A DNA stretch of 24,197 nucleotides, taken from positions 1 through 24,197 of the forward strand of contig CAZCBN010000045.1 in the NCBI GenBank assembly GCA_964496975.1, read 5' to 3'. The number at the start of each line of letters is the position of its first letter. The first letter of the stretch is position 1. A program made the translations under genes and the position numbers. Origin of the DNA: CAZCBN01 sp964496975 (GTDB taxonomy: Bacteria; Planctomycetota; Phycisphaerae; Phycisphaerales; UBA1924). Shown one piece after another: positions 7,879 to 14,979 of the stretch. The notes below the pieces were generated by a model. The model was not told the DNA's origin, did no database searches, and saw nothing but the letters and a program-made list of their open reading frames with translations.

Positions 7879-7905
7879 ACGCTCCGGCGTCGCCGGTCGA
7901 GGACG

Positions 7906-8649
7906 TCAGCCCCGCAAGCGTTCCAGGATGTCCAGCACGCCCTCCACCTCGGGCAGGGGCGACACATAGTCGGCGTGCCGCTTGAGGCCCTCGTCCGCGT
8001 TCGCCGGGCAGGCGAAGAAGGCGACGCGCTCGCGGATGGCGAGGTCGCCCATCGTGTCGCCGATGCCGGCGAGCGACTCGCGCCGCAGGCCCGTGTGCCG
8101 CGTCAGGCGGTCAATGCCCGTGGCCTTGCTGACAAAGTCCAGGTCGCAGTTGATCCAGAGCCACGTCGAGCTGACGCGGAAGGGCCACGCCCGCGCGGCG
8201 AACGTCTCGCGCAGCGTCGTCTCCAGGCCCTTCAGGTAGGCGGTGTCGGCGTGGTAGAGCGAGATCGAGCACGACTTGCCCGGCTGGCACACCACGCCGC
8301 GCGGGCCGAACTCGCGCTCGATCCACTCCTGGGCCTCGTGCACCGCGTGCACGTGCCCGGCGGTGATGCGCTCGTCGCGGCTGAAGGCGTTCGTGTCCGG
8401 GTGCCAGAGCCACACGCCCATCTCGCAGATCGCGGGCAGCGTGGTGTTGCCCAGCAGCCGCGTAATCGCCTCAGCGTACGGCTGAGGCCGCCCGCTGCAC
8501 ACCGTCACGACGGGCCGGTCGCCCCGCTCGTACGCCAGCCTGTTGTACGATGCCACGCGCGCCAGCGCGGCGGCGTCCAGCGGCGTGTGCCGCTCCGGCC
8601 CGAGGCACCCGTCGATATCGCAGATCACCGCCCGGAACGTCGTCCCCAT
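7906..8649 (-). CDS. HAD-superfamily hydrolase (Cof/MPGP-type phosphatase)
   Basis: A 247-residue haloacid-dehalogenase-type phosphatase, cytosolic. All four HAD motifs are visible: motif I DIDG (D11, D13), motif II in VCSGRP (S52), motif III K175 (VSKATG) and motif IV GDTMGD (197-202). The roughly 100-residue cap between motifs II and III puts it in the C2-cap (Cof, sucrose- or mannosylphosphoglycerate-phosphatase-like) group. The C-terminus (ADYVSPLPEVEGVLDILERL) also fits that group. The ATG at 8649 shares CATG with the divergent gene starting at 8648; a GTG seven codons later would avoid the overlap. TACGCT lies 5 nt before the ATG. Substrate unknown. It is convergent with the SET gene. 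Confidence 0.92.
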   Translation of the reverse strand: MGTTFRAVICDIDGCLGPERHTPLDAAALARVASYNRLAYERGDRPVVTVCSGRPQPYAEAITRLLGNTTLPAICEMGVWLWHPDTNAFSRDERITAGHVHAVHEAQEWIEREFGPRGVVCQPGKSCSISLYHADTAYLKGLETTLRETFAARAWPFRVSSTWLWINCDLDFVSKATGIDRLTRHTGLRRESLAGIGDTMGDLAIRERVAFFACPANADEGLKRHADYVSPLPEVEGVLDILERLRG

Positions 8650-11029
8650 GCCCGAGCGTAGCAACGCCACGCCACGCGAACACCGCGGCCGTCCGGGCCG
8701 CGCGGCGGCCCTGCTCTTCGCGCCCGCCGTCTTCGTCGCCGCGGCGCTCCTGTTCGCCGTGCAGCCGCTGACGGCCAAGGGCCTGCTGCCCGTGCTGGGC
8801 GGAAGCCCGTCGGTCTGGACGACGTGCATGCTCTTCTTTCAGACCGTGCTGCTCGCGGGCTATGCGTGGGCGCACGGGCTCGCGAGGCTGCTGCCGGCGG
8901 CGGGCCTCGCCTTGCACGCGGCGGCGCTCGCGATCGCCGGGGCGATCTCGCTGCGCGTTGGCTTCCGCACGCCCACGCCGCCAGAGGCCGACGCGTCGCC
9001 CGTGCTCTGGCTGCTGGCAGAGCTTGCAGTGTCGGCGGGGCCCGCGTTCTTCGCCCTTTCCGCCACTGGGCCGCTGCTGCAGCGCTGGTACGCCGATCTT
9101 CCCGCCGATGCCGCGGGCGCACGCCCGAACCCCTACCCGCTCTACGCCGCGAGCAACCTCGGCAGCTTCGTGGGCCTGCTCGGCTACCCCCTGGCCGCCG
9201 AGCCGATGCTCTCGCTCGCGCAGCAGCGCGGGGCGTGGCTTGTGGCCGCGGGCGTGGCGGGCGGGCTCATCCTGATGTCGGGCGTGCTGTCGGTGTCAGG
9301 CCGTCGCGGCGGCGTGCGACAGGGCTCGACCGCGCCGCCCGTCGTGCGCGACGCCGACACACGCGCCCCGCGCCCGCTGCGACGCCGCGCGATGTGGGCT
9401 TTGCTGGCGTTCGTCCCCAGTTCGCTGACGCTGGGCGTCACGCAGCACCTCTCGACCGACGTCGCGGCTTTCCCGCTGCTGTGGGTTCTGCCGCTGGGGA
9501 TTTATCTGCTCAGCATGGTCGCGGCCTTCGGCCTTGCCGCGGGCCGCGCGTCGGGGCCCGGCCCCGGGGTGCGGCCTCTCTCACGCGTCGCGGCGGTGCT
9601 GCTGCTGGGCGTGTGCGCCGTGCTGCTGCTGCACGCGACCGAGCCGGCGTGGGCCGTGCTGCTGCTGCACGTCGCGCTGCTCGCCGTCGGCGCGTACGTC
9701 GCGCACGCCCGCCTCGCGATGCTCCGCCCCGCCGGCGCGGCCGACCGCGACCTCACCGAGTTCTACCTCTGGATCGGCGTCGGCGGTGCCCTCGGCGGCG
9801 TCTTCAACGGCGTCCTCGCCCCGCTCATCTTCGACGATATCGTCGAGTACCGCGTCGCGCTCGTCCTGCTCGCCGCCGTGCTGTGGCTGGGCGACGCCCC
9901 GGCGGGCCCGCCGGAGTCTCCGACGCACGCGGTGGCCTCTCCGCCCGCGCGTCGCGGCGTTCGCCGTCTCGCCGGGCTGTGGCTCATGCCCGCGGCCGTG
10001 CTGCTCGCGCTCGGCGCCGCTGAGGTCGCTCGCGGCGTGCCGGGCGTGGATGGCGGCTACGCGTTCAGTGCCCTCGCCGTGGGCCTGCCCCTGCTGCTTG
10101 TCTTCCTCGCGTCGCGCCGGGCGGATGGGTTCGCCCGCGCGGTCGCGGTGCTCTTTACCTTCCGCCTCGTCGCCGACGGCGTCTCCTCCGACCGCTTCGC
10201 CCGCCGGACGTTCTTCGGCGTTCACCGCGTCTTTGCCTCCCCCGCGACCGACGAGGCCCCCGCGTACCGCGGCCTCATGCACGGCACCACCACGCACGGC
10301 GCACAGCTCACCGATCGCCCAGAACTGCCCACCGTCTACTACCACCCCGAGGGCCCCATCGGCGACGTCTTCAAGGGCCTGCGCCAACGCGCCCAGGCCG
10401 AGGCCCGCCCGCTGCGCGTCGCCCTTATTGGCATGGGCGTCGGTGCCCTCGCCGCGTACGGCGAGCCCGGCGACGCGTTCACGTTCTACGAGATCGACCC
10501 CGCCGTTGTCGGCATCGCGTCCGACGCCGCGCTCTTCACGTTCCTCGCCGACAGCAAGGCGAGCGTCGAGGTGATCGTGGGCGACGGCCGGCTCCGCATC
10601 GCCGACGCGGCCGACGGGGCCTTTGACCTTGTCGTCGTCGATGCCTTCTCGTCCGACGCCATCCCCATGCACCTGCTCACGGCCGAGGCGCTGCGTCTCT
10701 TCATCGACAAGACCCGCGGCGACGGCGCCGTCGCGCTGCACATCTCCAACCGCCACTTGCGGCTGGAGCCCGTCGCCGCCGCCACGGCCCACGCCGCGGG
10801 CCTCGCCGTGCTCGTGCGCGACGACACCCGGCCCCCCGAGGCAAGCGTGCGGCAGGACCTCCGGGCCGGCTCGGCCTGGCTGCTCGCCGCCCGCACGCGC
10901 GATGCCGCGCAGGCCGTCCTCGGCAAGCGGGTCTGGCTCCCCGTCGAGGCCGACCCGAGCGTCCGCCCCTGGACCGACGGGTACGCCAGCGTGCTGCCGT
11001 GGATCGACTGGGGCGTGTCGGAGGAGTGA
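8648..11029 (+). CDS. Membrane protein with spermidine-synthase-like C-terminal domain
   Basis: A 793-residue protein of the fused MFS/spermidine-synthase-like type. The first 570 or so residues hold many transmembrane helices, beginning LLFAPAVFVAAALLFAVQPL followed by the family segment GGSPSVWTTCMLFFQ, then YPLYAASNLGSFVGLLGYP. The soluble C-terminal domain (about 590-793) is a Rossmann methyltransferase/polyamine-synthase fold: VALIGMGVGALAAYG (nucleotide-binding glycine loop, about 593), FYEIDPAVV, VGDGRLRI and LVVVDAFSSDAIPMHLLTAEAL (about 661-682). True polyamine synthases carry two Asp in the gate and active site, and the D-x-F-S-S-D-A-I-P core is kept here; activity in fused proteins is mostly untested. 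The ATG at 8648 overlaps the divergent HAD start (CATG) and has no Shine-Dalgarno. aroC starts 24 nt downstream. Confidence 0.88.
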   Translation: MPERSNATPREHRGRPGRAAALLFAPAVFVAAALLFAVQPLTAKGLLPVLGGSPSVWTTCMLFFQTVLLAGYAWAHGLARLLPAAGLALHAAALAIAGAISLRVGFRTPTPPEADASPVLWLLAELAVSAGPAFFALSATGPLLQRWYADLPADAAGARPNPYPLYAASNLGSFVGLLGYPLAAEPMLSLAQQRGAWLVAAGVAGGLILMSGVLSVSGRRGGVRQGSTAPPVVRDADTRAPRPLRRRAMWALLAFVPSSLTLGVTQHLSTDVAAFPLLWVLPLGIYLLSMVAAFGLAAGRASGPGPGVRPLSRVAAVLLLGVCAVLLLHATEPAWAVLLLHVALLAVGAYVAHARLAMLRPAGAADRDLTEFYLWIGVGGALGGVFNGVLAPLIFDDIVEYRVALVLLAAVLWLGDAPAGPPESPTHAVASPPARRGVRRLAGLWLMPAAVLLALGAAEVARGVPGVDGGYAFSALAVGLPLLLVFLASRRADGFARAVAVLFTFRLVADGVSSDRFARRTFFGVHRVFASPATDEAPAYRGLMHGTTTHGAQLTDRPELPTVYYHPEGPIGDVFKGLRQRAQAEARPLRVALIGMGVGALAAYGEPGDAFTFYEIDPAVVGIASDAALFTFLADSKASVEVIVGDGRLRIADAADGAFDLVVVDAFSSDAIPMHLLTAEALRLFIDKTRGDGAVALHISNRHLRLEPVAAATAHAAGLAVLVRDDTRPPEASVRQDLRAGSAWLLAARTRDAAQAVLGKRVWLPVEADPSVRPWTDGYASVLPWIDWGVSEE
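8655..8660 (-). promoter_or_regulatory. Possible -10 element for a leaderless HAD transcript
   Basis: TACGCT on the minus strand ends 5 nt before the ATG at 8649, with no Shine-Dalgarno. It lies inside the first codons of the divergent gene starting at 8648. Confidence 0.4.
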
Positions 11030-11041
11030 GCCCGCCTCCCG

Positions 11042-11047
11042 TAGACT
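11042..11047 (+). promoter_or_regulatory. Possible -10 element for a leaderless aroC transcript
   Basis: TAGACT ends 6 nt before the aroC ATG; the spacer GCCCCC has no Shine-Dalgarno character. It would let aroC be transcribed independently of the gene ending at 11029. No -35 box is evident. Confidence 0.45.
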
Positions 11048-11053
11048 GCCCCC

Positions 11054-12247
11054 ATGCCGTATTTCCAGCCCCGTCTCGACTACCAGACCGCCGGCGAAAG
11101 CCACGGGCCCGCCCTCGTCACCACGATCACGGGCCTCCCCGCCGGCCTCACGCTCGACGTGGACTTCATCAACCGCGAGCTCGAACGCCGCCAGGGCGGC
11201 TACGGCCGCGGCGGACGCCAAAAACTCGAGACCGACGTCGTCGAGTTCCTCTGCGGCGTCCGACTCGGCAAGACCATCGGCGGCCCGCTGGTCCTGAAGA
11301 TCGCCAACCGCGACAGCCGGCTCGACGACCTGGAAAAGACGCCCCCCGTGCATCGCCCCCGCCCGGGCCACGCCGACCTCGCCGGCAGCGTGAAGTGGCT
11401 CACCATCGACTGCCGCGAAACGCTCGAGCGGGCCAGCGCCCGCGAGACCGCCAGCCGCGTGGCCGCGGGCGCCATCGCCCGCTGCCTGCTGCGCGACGTC
11501 TGCGGCATCGAGGTCTTCGGCTTCGTCCGCCAGATCCTCGACGCGCGCACAAACGTCGCCGTCTCGCCAGACAACTGGCGTTCGCTCATCCCCGTCCGCG
11601 ACGCGAGCGACACCTACACGCTCGACGAGGCTACCACGCAGCGGCAGCGCGAGATCATCCGCCAGGCCAAGATCGATCAGGACACCGTCGGCGGCCACGT
11701 CGAGTGCCACGTCTTCAACTGCCCCCCAGGCCTCGGCAGCAGCATGGACTGGACGGCGAAGCTCGACGCCCGCATGGCCTACGCCGTCATGGGTATCCAG
11801 GCCTTCAAGGCCGTGCAGGTCGGCGCGGGCGTGCGCGCGGGCGAGGTGCACGGCAGCGCCCTGCACGACCCCATCACCTTCGACGCGGCGAAGCAGATGA
11901 CGAGCACGCTGGGCTTTGGAAGACCGACCAACAACGCCGGCGGCACCGAGGGCGGCATGACGAACGGCATGCCCGTGGTCGTGACGGGCACGATGAAGCC
12001 CATCGCGACCCTGCTCCGCGGCATGCCCAGCGTGAACCTGCAGACCAAGGAAGCCGAGCGCAGCGCCTACGAGCGCAGCGACGTCGCCGCCGTCAGCGCC
12101 GCGAGCGTGGTGATGGAAAACGTCGTGGCCTTCGAGGTGGCCCGCATGTGCGTCGACAAGTTCGGCGGCGACTCGGCCGTGGAGATGCGGGCGAACTTCC
12201 TCGCCTACCTTGACCTGGCGCGGCGGCTGCCGCTGCAGGATCAATAA
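11054..12247 (+). CDS. aroC: Chorismate synthase
   Basis: Final enzyme of the shikimate pathway: converts 5-enolpyruvylshikimate-3-phosphate to chorismate using reduced FMN. At 397 residues it is a full-length cytosolic enzyme. Signatures: GESHGP at 14-19 (His17), the Arg-rich loop RRQGGYGRGGR, HRPRPGHADLAG (about 100-109), ASARETASRVAAGA, the central GVRAGEVHGSALHDP, NNAGGTEGGMTNGMPV, and the late R-S-D-V-A-A-V-S-A-A motif. All expected catalytic and FMN/EPSP-contact regions appear intact. There is no Shine-Dalgarno sequence before the ATG; a TAGACT box 6 nt upstream suggests a leaderless start. It lies 24 nt after the spermidine-synthase-like gene. No other shikimate gene is in the window. 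Confidence 0.98.
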   Translation: MPYFQPRLDYQTAGESHGPALVTTITGLPAGLTLDVDFINRELERRQGGYGRGGRQKLETDVVEFLCGVRLGKTIGGPLVLKIANRDSRLDDLEKTPPVHRPRPGHADLAGSVKWLTIDCRETLERASARETASRVAAGAIARCLLRDVCGIEVFGFVRQILDARTNVAVSPDNWRSLIPVRDASDTYTLDEATTQRQREIIRQAKIDQDTVGGHVECHVFNCPPGLGSSMDWTAKLDARMAYAVMGIQAFKAVQVGAGVRAGEVHGSALHDPITFDAAKQMTSTLGFGRPTNNAGGTEGGMTNGMPVVVTGTMKPIATLLRGMPSVNLQTKEAERSAYERSDVAAVSAASVVMENVVAFEVARMCVDKFGGDSAVEMRANFLAYLDLARRLPLQDQ

Positions 12248-12324
12248 CGCGCCGTCCCGGAGCCCATCGACCCGCGTGGGGCCGCGGCGTTGGTTCGTGT
12301 CGGGCCGTGGATGGTTCGGAAGAG

Positions 12325-12349
12325 CACGGCTTGGCGACGCCAAGCCGTG
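12325..12349. repeat. Perfect 11-bp stem hairpin, possible dispersed repeat
   Basis: CACGGCTTGGC (12325-12335), loop GAC, and its exact complement (12339-12349). No T run follows on either strand, so it is not a standard intrinsic terminator. It lies in the 205-nt gap between aroC and the zinc-ribbon gene. I recall similar hairpins (CACGGCTT...AAGCCGTGGCACC) as scattered intergenic repeats in planctomycete genomes, but this is memory, not a search. Confidence 0.7.
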
Positions 12350-12452
12350 GCACCCGGTGCCGTGTGCGGACCGGTGGATGAAACCCAACGACATGCGACT
12401 CGTATCGACCGGAGGCCGCAGAGACGGTCACTCGTGGTCTCAGCGAGGAGAG

Positions 12453-12929
12453 ATGCCCGTGCGTACGCAGCGAATGCCGAGGCCAACTCCTCGTGCGGAA
12501 CGATGCCTGTCGGTCGCGCTGGTGGTCGCTGGTGTTGGGCTCATGCTGACGAACGTTGGGTACTGGATCCTGCAGACCTATGGGCGGGTCGGCGTGCCAC
12601 CCGGGACGCCGCACGGGGAGTGGTGCTGCTGTCGAAGCTGCGACTGGGGCTTTGCCCCGTGGCAGATCCTTCCGGGGGGAAGCTGTCGACGCGGGCTCTC
12701 GTGGCCCGTTGAGGCTTTCGGAGCTGCGTACGTGGTTGCCGGCCTTGCCCTGCCCTGGCTGAGCGGCCTTCAGATTCGTTGGCACCCCGGCCGGTGCTCG
12801 CACTGCGGCTATGACATTCGGGGTTTGGCCGCTTCGCGATGCCCGGAGTGCGGAGAGGTACACACACCGATCTCAGCCAAACTCACCAACGCGCCCGCTC
12901 CTGAGGGTGAAGACACGCGCAGCGTTTGA
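12453..12929 (+). CDS. Membrane protein with C-terminal zinc ribbon (CGYDIRG...RCPECG)
   Basis: A 158-residue protein. Hydrophobic segments lie at about 19-40 (LSVALVVAGVGLMLTNVGYW) and 86-105 (AFGAAYVVAGLALPWLSGL). Between them is a short Cys-rich loop (WCCCRSC, C58-C63). The C-terminal zinc ribbon is C115-x2-C118 ... C130-x2-C133 (CSHCGYDIRGL ... RCPECG), a motif I associate with many planctomycete membrane proteins. The ATG at 12453 is set by GAGGAG 4 nt upstream; an open frame from 12210 overlapping aroC is not believed. A polar tail follows the ribbon. The ribbon probably binds Zn; the role (structural or regulatory) is unknown. No operon link to aroC is evident. Confidence 0.85.
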   Translation: MPVRTQRMPRPTPRAERCLSVALVVAGVGLMLTNVGYWILQTYGRVGVPPGTPHGEWCCCRSCDWGFAPWQILPGGSCRRGLSWPVEAFGAAYVVAGLALPWLSGLQIRWHPGRCSHCGYDIRGLAASRCPECGEVHTPISAKLTNAPAPEGEDTRSV

Positions 12930-12978
12930 CCACGACCTCTCTTCCACAATGAATCATCTCGGCCAAGACCGCGCCGTC

Positions 12979-13611
12979 TCATCTGGCCATGCCGTCAAGA
13001 CGCGTCGTCACAAGGCCCTCGAGCGCCGGCCTCACCATCACCCAGTCCTGATCCGTGATGCTGTGCACCACGCTGTCGCGCACCCGCGTCACGCGGCCCT
13101 CTGCGTCGCGCACGGGGATGTGCCGCCGCAGTGTGCCCTCCACGCGTGCCCCGATGTGCGCCAGCGCCCGCAGGCTCCGCGTGTTCAGGCTGTCGGCCAT
13201 GAACTGCACTCGTGTGAAGCCCAGCGTGTCGAGCGCGTGCGAGAGCATCAGCAGCTTCATCTCGGGGTTCGCGGCCGACCCGTGCAGCCGCGTCGCCAGC
13301 CACGTCCCGCCGATCTCGCACGACGTCTCGCTCTTGGGATCAAGAAAGTAGTTTGACACGCCCACCGCCTCGCCGGTCGCCGCGTGCACGGCGGCGAACG
13401 GAATCGTCGCCGGCCGCTCCAACAGCCGCACGACGTACGCGCGAACCTCGGCCGGCTCGGCCGAACGAGGGCCGGTCGCCAGCATGCCGAGAAGGTCGGG
13501 CGACACCGCCCGGGCGAGCGGCTCGGCGTGGTGCTCGGCGAGGGGTTCCAGACGCATCACCCGGCCGGTGAGCGTGGCGGAGAGCGGGTGGGTGGCGCGG
13601 TGTGTCGGCAT
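12979..13611 (-). CDS. GNAT-family N-acetyltransferase (RimJ/RimL-like)
   Basis: A 210-residue acetyltransferase of the RimJ/RimL-like branch, which transfers acetyl from acetyl-CoA to an amino group. Recognisable landmarks: VMRLEPLAEHHAEPLARA (beta1-alpha1), IPFAAVHAATGEAVGVSNYF, CEIGGTWLATRLHGSAANPEMKLLML (the acetyl-CoA pyrophosphate-binding region), FTRVQFMADSLNTRSLRALAHIGARVEG, LRRHIPVRD and VHSITDQDW at the end. The ATG at 13611 is chosen because the fold begins soon after; the frame extends 21 residues further to 13674, across the terminator hairpin, so the longer form is unlikely. No Shine-Dalgarno is present; TACCGT lies 7 nt upstream. The substrate is unknown; ribosomal protein N-termini are acceptors for some relatives. 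Confidence 0.92.
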   Translation of the reverse strand: MPTHRATHPLSATLTGRVMRLEPLAEHHAEPLARAVSPDLLGMLATGPRSAEPAEVRAYVVRLLERPATIPFAAVHAATGEAVGVSNYFLDPKSETSCEIGGTWLATRLHGSAANPEMKLLMLSHALDTLGFTRVQFMADSLNTRSLRALAHIGARVEGTLRRHIPVRDAEGRVTRVRDSVVHSITDQDWVMVRPALEGLVTTRLDGMAR

Positions 13612-13618
13612 GGCCACA

Positions 13619-13624
13619 ACGGTA
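13619..13624 (-). promoter_or_regulatory. Possible -10 element for a near-leaderless GNAT transcript
   Basis: TACCGT on the minus strand ends 7 nt before the ATG at 13611. No Shine-Dalgarno is present. It lies just past the terminator of the upstream PEP-CTERM-like gene, consistent with a fresh promoter. Confidence 0.4.
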
Positions 13625-13631
13625 GCCCCAC

Positions 13632-13661
13632 GAAAACAAGCCCCCGGCGGCCGGGGGCTTG
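13632..13661 (-). terminator. Likely terminator of the PEP-CTERM-like gene
   Basis: Perfect 11-bp stem (13637-13647 / 13651-13661, arm CAAGCCCCCGG on the + strand) with a CGG loop. On the minus strand the hairpin is followed by TTTT (13633-13636). It lies 91 nt downstream of the stop at 13753 and before the GNAT start, so it separates the two minus-strand genes. The T run is short. Confidence 0.75.
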
Positions 13662-13752
13662 CGGAGTGATGCATGTGTGGTCCACGGGCCGAAGGGTCAG
13701 CCTCGGCTCCGCGGTGGGCCGTGGTGCGTGGCAGCGTCCGCGACGCCGATGC

Positions 13753-14436
13753 TCACCCGCGGCGGCGACGGCCGGCGACGATGCCCGCGACGGCCAGCGT
13801 CACACCGGCGGCGGGGGCGGGCACCACGACGTTCGTGAACTTGAACTGCGCGGCCAGAGCCGAGTTGTTCGGCCGCGTGCCCGTCCAGGAAAGCTGCTGC
13901 AGGCCCGTGAGCGTGAACGCGCCGAACGCCTCGCCACCGTTGGTGATGCGGAGGTAGTTGACGGTGCCGTTGCCGGTGGCGGCCACGCCGAACGCGGGCG
14001 TCAGGAGCGTGCCGTCGAAGGTGAGGCGGCCGATGCTGGAGAGCGAGTTGTCGCCCGCGGAGCGGACGCGAATGAAGATGTCGGTGAAGGTGCCGCCGAT
14101 CTCGCTGCTCGCGACGGTGGCCCCGCCGATGCTGAAGCTCAGCGTGGTCGCGCCGTCGTAAGAAAGCGTGAACTGGTTGCTGTCGGACGGCGAGATCGAC
14201 CGGCCGGCGCTGTCGAGCGGCGTGCCCACCGCGCCGAAGCGCCAGAGGCCCACTTCCCAGATGCCGGCCTCGGAGTCGGCGTTGCCGATGCGGCTCTCAA
14301 CAACCGCCTGCTCCAGCACGCCGTTCGCGGTCAGGGTGTTGAAGCCGGCGTCGCCGCCCGCGAAAAGCGAAGCGTTCACCGCGGCGGCGGCGGTACCGGC
14401 AGTCACAGACAGAGCGATAGCAGCCACAATACGCAT
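13753..14436 (-). CDS. Secreted protein with PEP-CTERM-like sorting tail
   Basis: A 227-residue protein. A signal peptide (RIVAAIALSVTAGTAAAAV) opens it. The body is Gly/Thr/Ser/Asn-rich with alternating polar and hydrophobic residues typical of secreted beta-structured proteins (TLSFSIGGATVASSEIGG, NYLRITNGGEAFGAFTLTG). The last 23 residues form a tripartite tail: V-P-A-P, a hydrophobic helix (AAGVTLAVAGIVAG) and R-R-R-R-G. That is the PEP-CTERM layout, with VPAP in place of the usual VPEP. Exosortase would cut and anchor it at the envelope. The ATG at 14436 is supported by AGGGAGAG 6 nt upstream. The transcript likely ends at the 13632-13661 hairpin. Molecular function unknown; only export and sorting can be inferred. 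Confidence 0.88.
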   Translation of the reverse strand: MRIVAAIALSVTAGTAAAAVNASLFAGGDAGFNTLTANGVLEQAVVESRIGNADSEAGIWEVGLWRFGAVGTPLDSAGRSISPSDSNQFTLSYDGATTLSFSIGGATVASSEIGGTFTDIFIRVRSAGDNSLSSIGRLTFDGTLLTPAFGVAATGNGTVNYLRITNGGEAFGAFTLTGLQQLSWTGTRPNNSALAAQFKFTNVVVPAPAAGVTLAVAGIVAGRRRRG

Positions 14437-14979
14437 GGGGTCTCTCCCTACTCAAAATCCTGCTTCTATGGTGGGCCACTCGGCGCCACCCGAACACAGA
14501 ACAATATTCGAGATCGACCAGCGAGTTGGCTGGTGGGCGTAAGATTTTTTTTTGAATTGGAACGATTGTTGAACACAAGAAACCGTTTTCTCGGACATCA
14601 GGTCTGGATGGTGATGTAAAAATAGAGAATCTGCGCAAGCGCGGGAGAATCCGGCGAGGTCGCGTCGGATGCCGACGCGCGGCGCCATAAATTGCGACCG
14701 AAAGGGCCATTTTCAGCCATCACGGCACGCCGTCGCTCCGCGGCCGCTGGGTGCCCAACGTTCGTCGAGAACTGCGCTCACGGGCGATCGGGTTCACAAA
14801 CCCCCGCGCCGCCAACCCGAATACAATAATGGTTGGTTCAACGACGATTGTCGCAACAATTAGCAGGTTGTGGCGCAGGCGGGGTCAACGTTTCACGCGC
14901 CGCGACCGCCGCACACCCCCGCGACCGCCGCAAGCCGGGGTGGTCACCGCGGCGCGGGCCACGCGTCGCCCCCGCGTCC
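14437..14979. other. AT-richer non-coding region upstream of the PEP-CTERM-like gene
   Basis: This 543-nt stretch between the gspE 3' end and the PEP-CTERM-like gene is visibly richer in A and T than its surroundings over about 14450-14870. It has a T9 run (14545-14553, so A9 on the minus strand) and a 6-bp hairpin (14517-14522 / 14529-14534, loop GAGTTG). It should hold the promoter of the PEP-CTERM-like gene, possibly with an A-tract UP element, but no clear -35/-10 pair is seen. A short + frame at 14669-14863 has no coding character. The part next to gspE (14880-14979) is GC-rich with no obvious terminator. Confidence 0.6.

Noticed and set aside
9581..12394. 937-residue minus-strand frame opposite the spermidine-synthase-like gene and aroC
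   Set aside because: It runs antisense to two clear genes; its His/Asp/Gly/Val-rich composition is the usual shadow of GC-rich coding DNA.
12210..12452. N-terminal extension of the zinc-ribbon protein overlapping aroC
   Set aside because: The GAGGAG site before 12453 and the hairpin within this stretch argue that it is non-coding.
14517..14553. Hairpin followed by T9 as a plus-strand terminator
   Set aside because: The 6-bp stem is short, the T run is 10 nt away, and no plus-strand gene ends upstream.
14669..14863. 64-residue plus-strand frame in the AT-richer region
   Set aside because: No ribosome binding site, no coding character and no recognisable motif.
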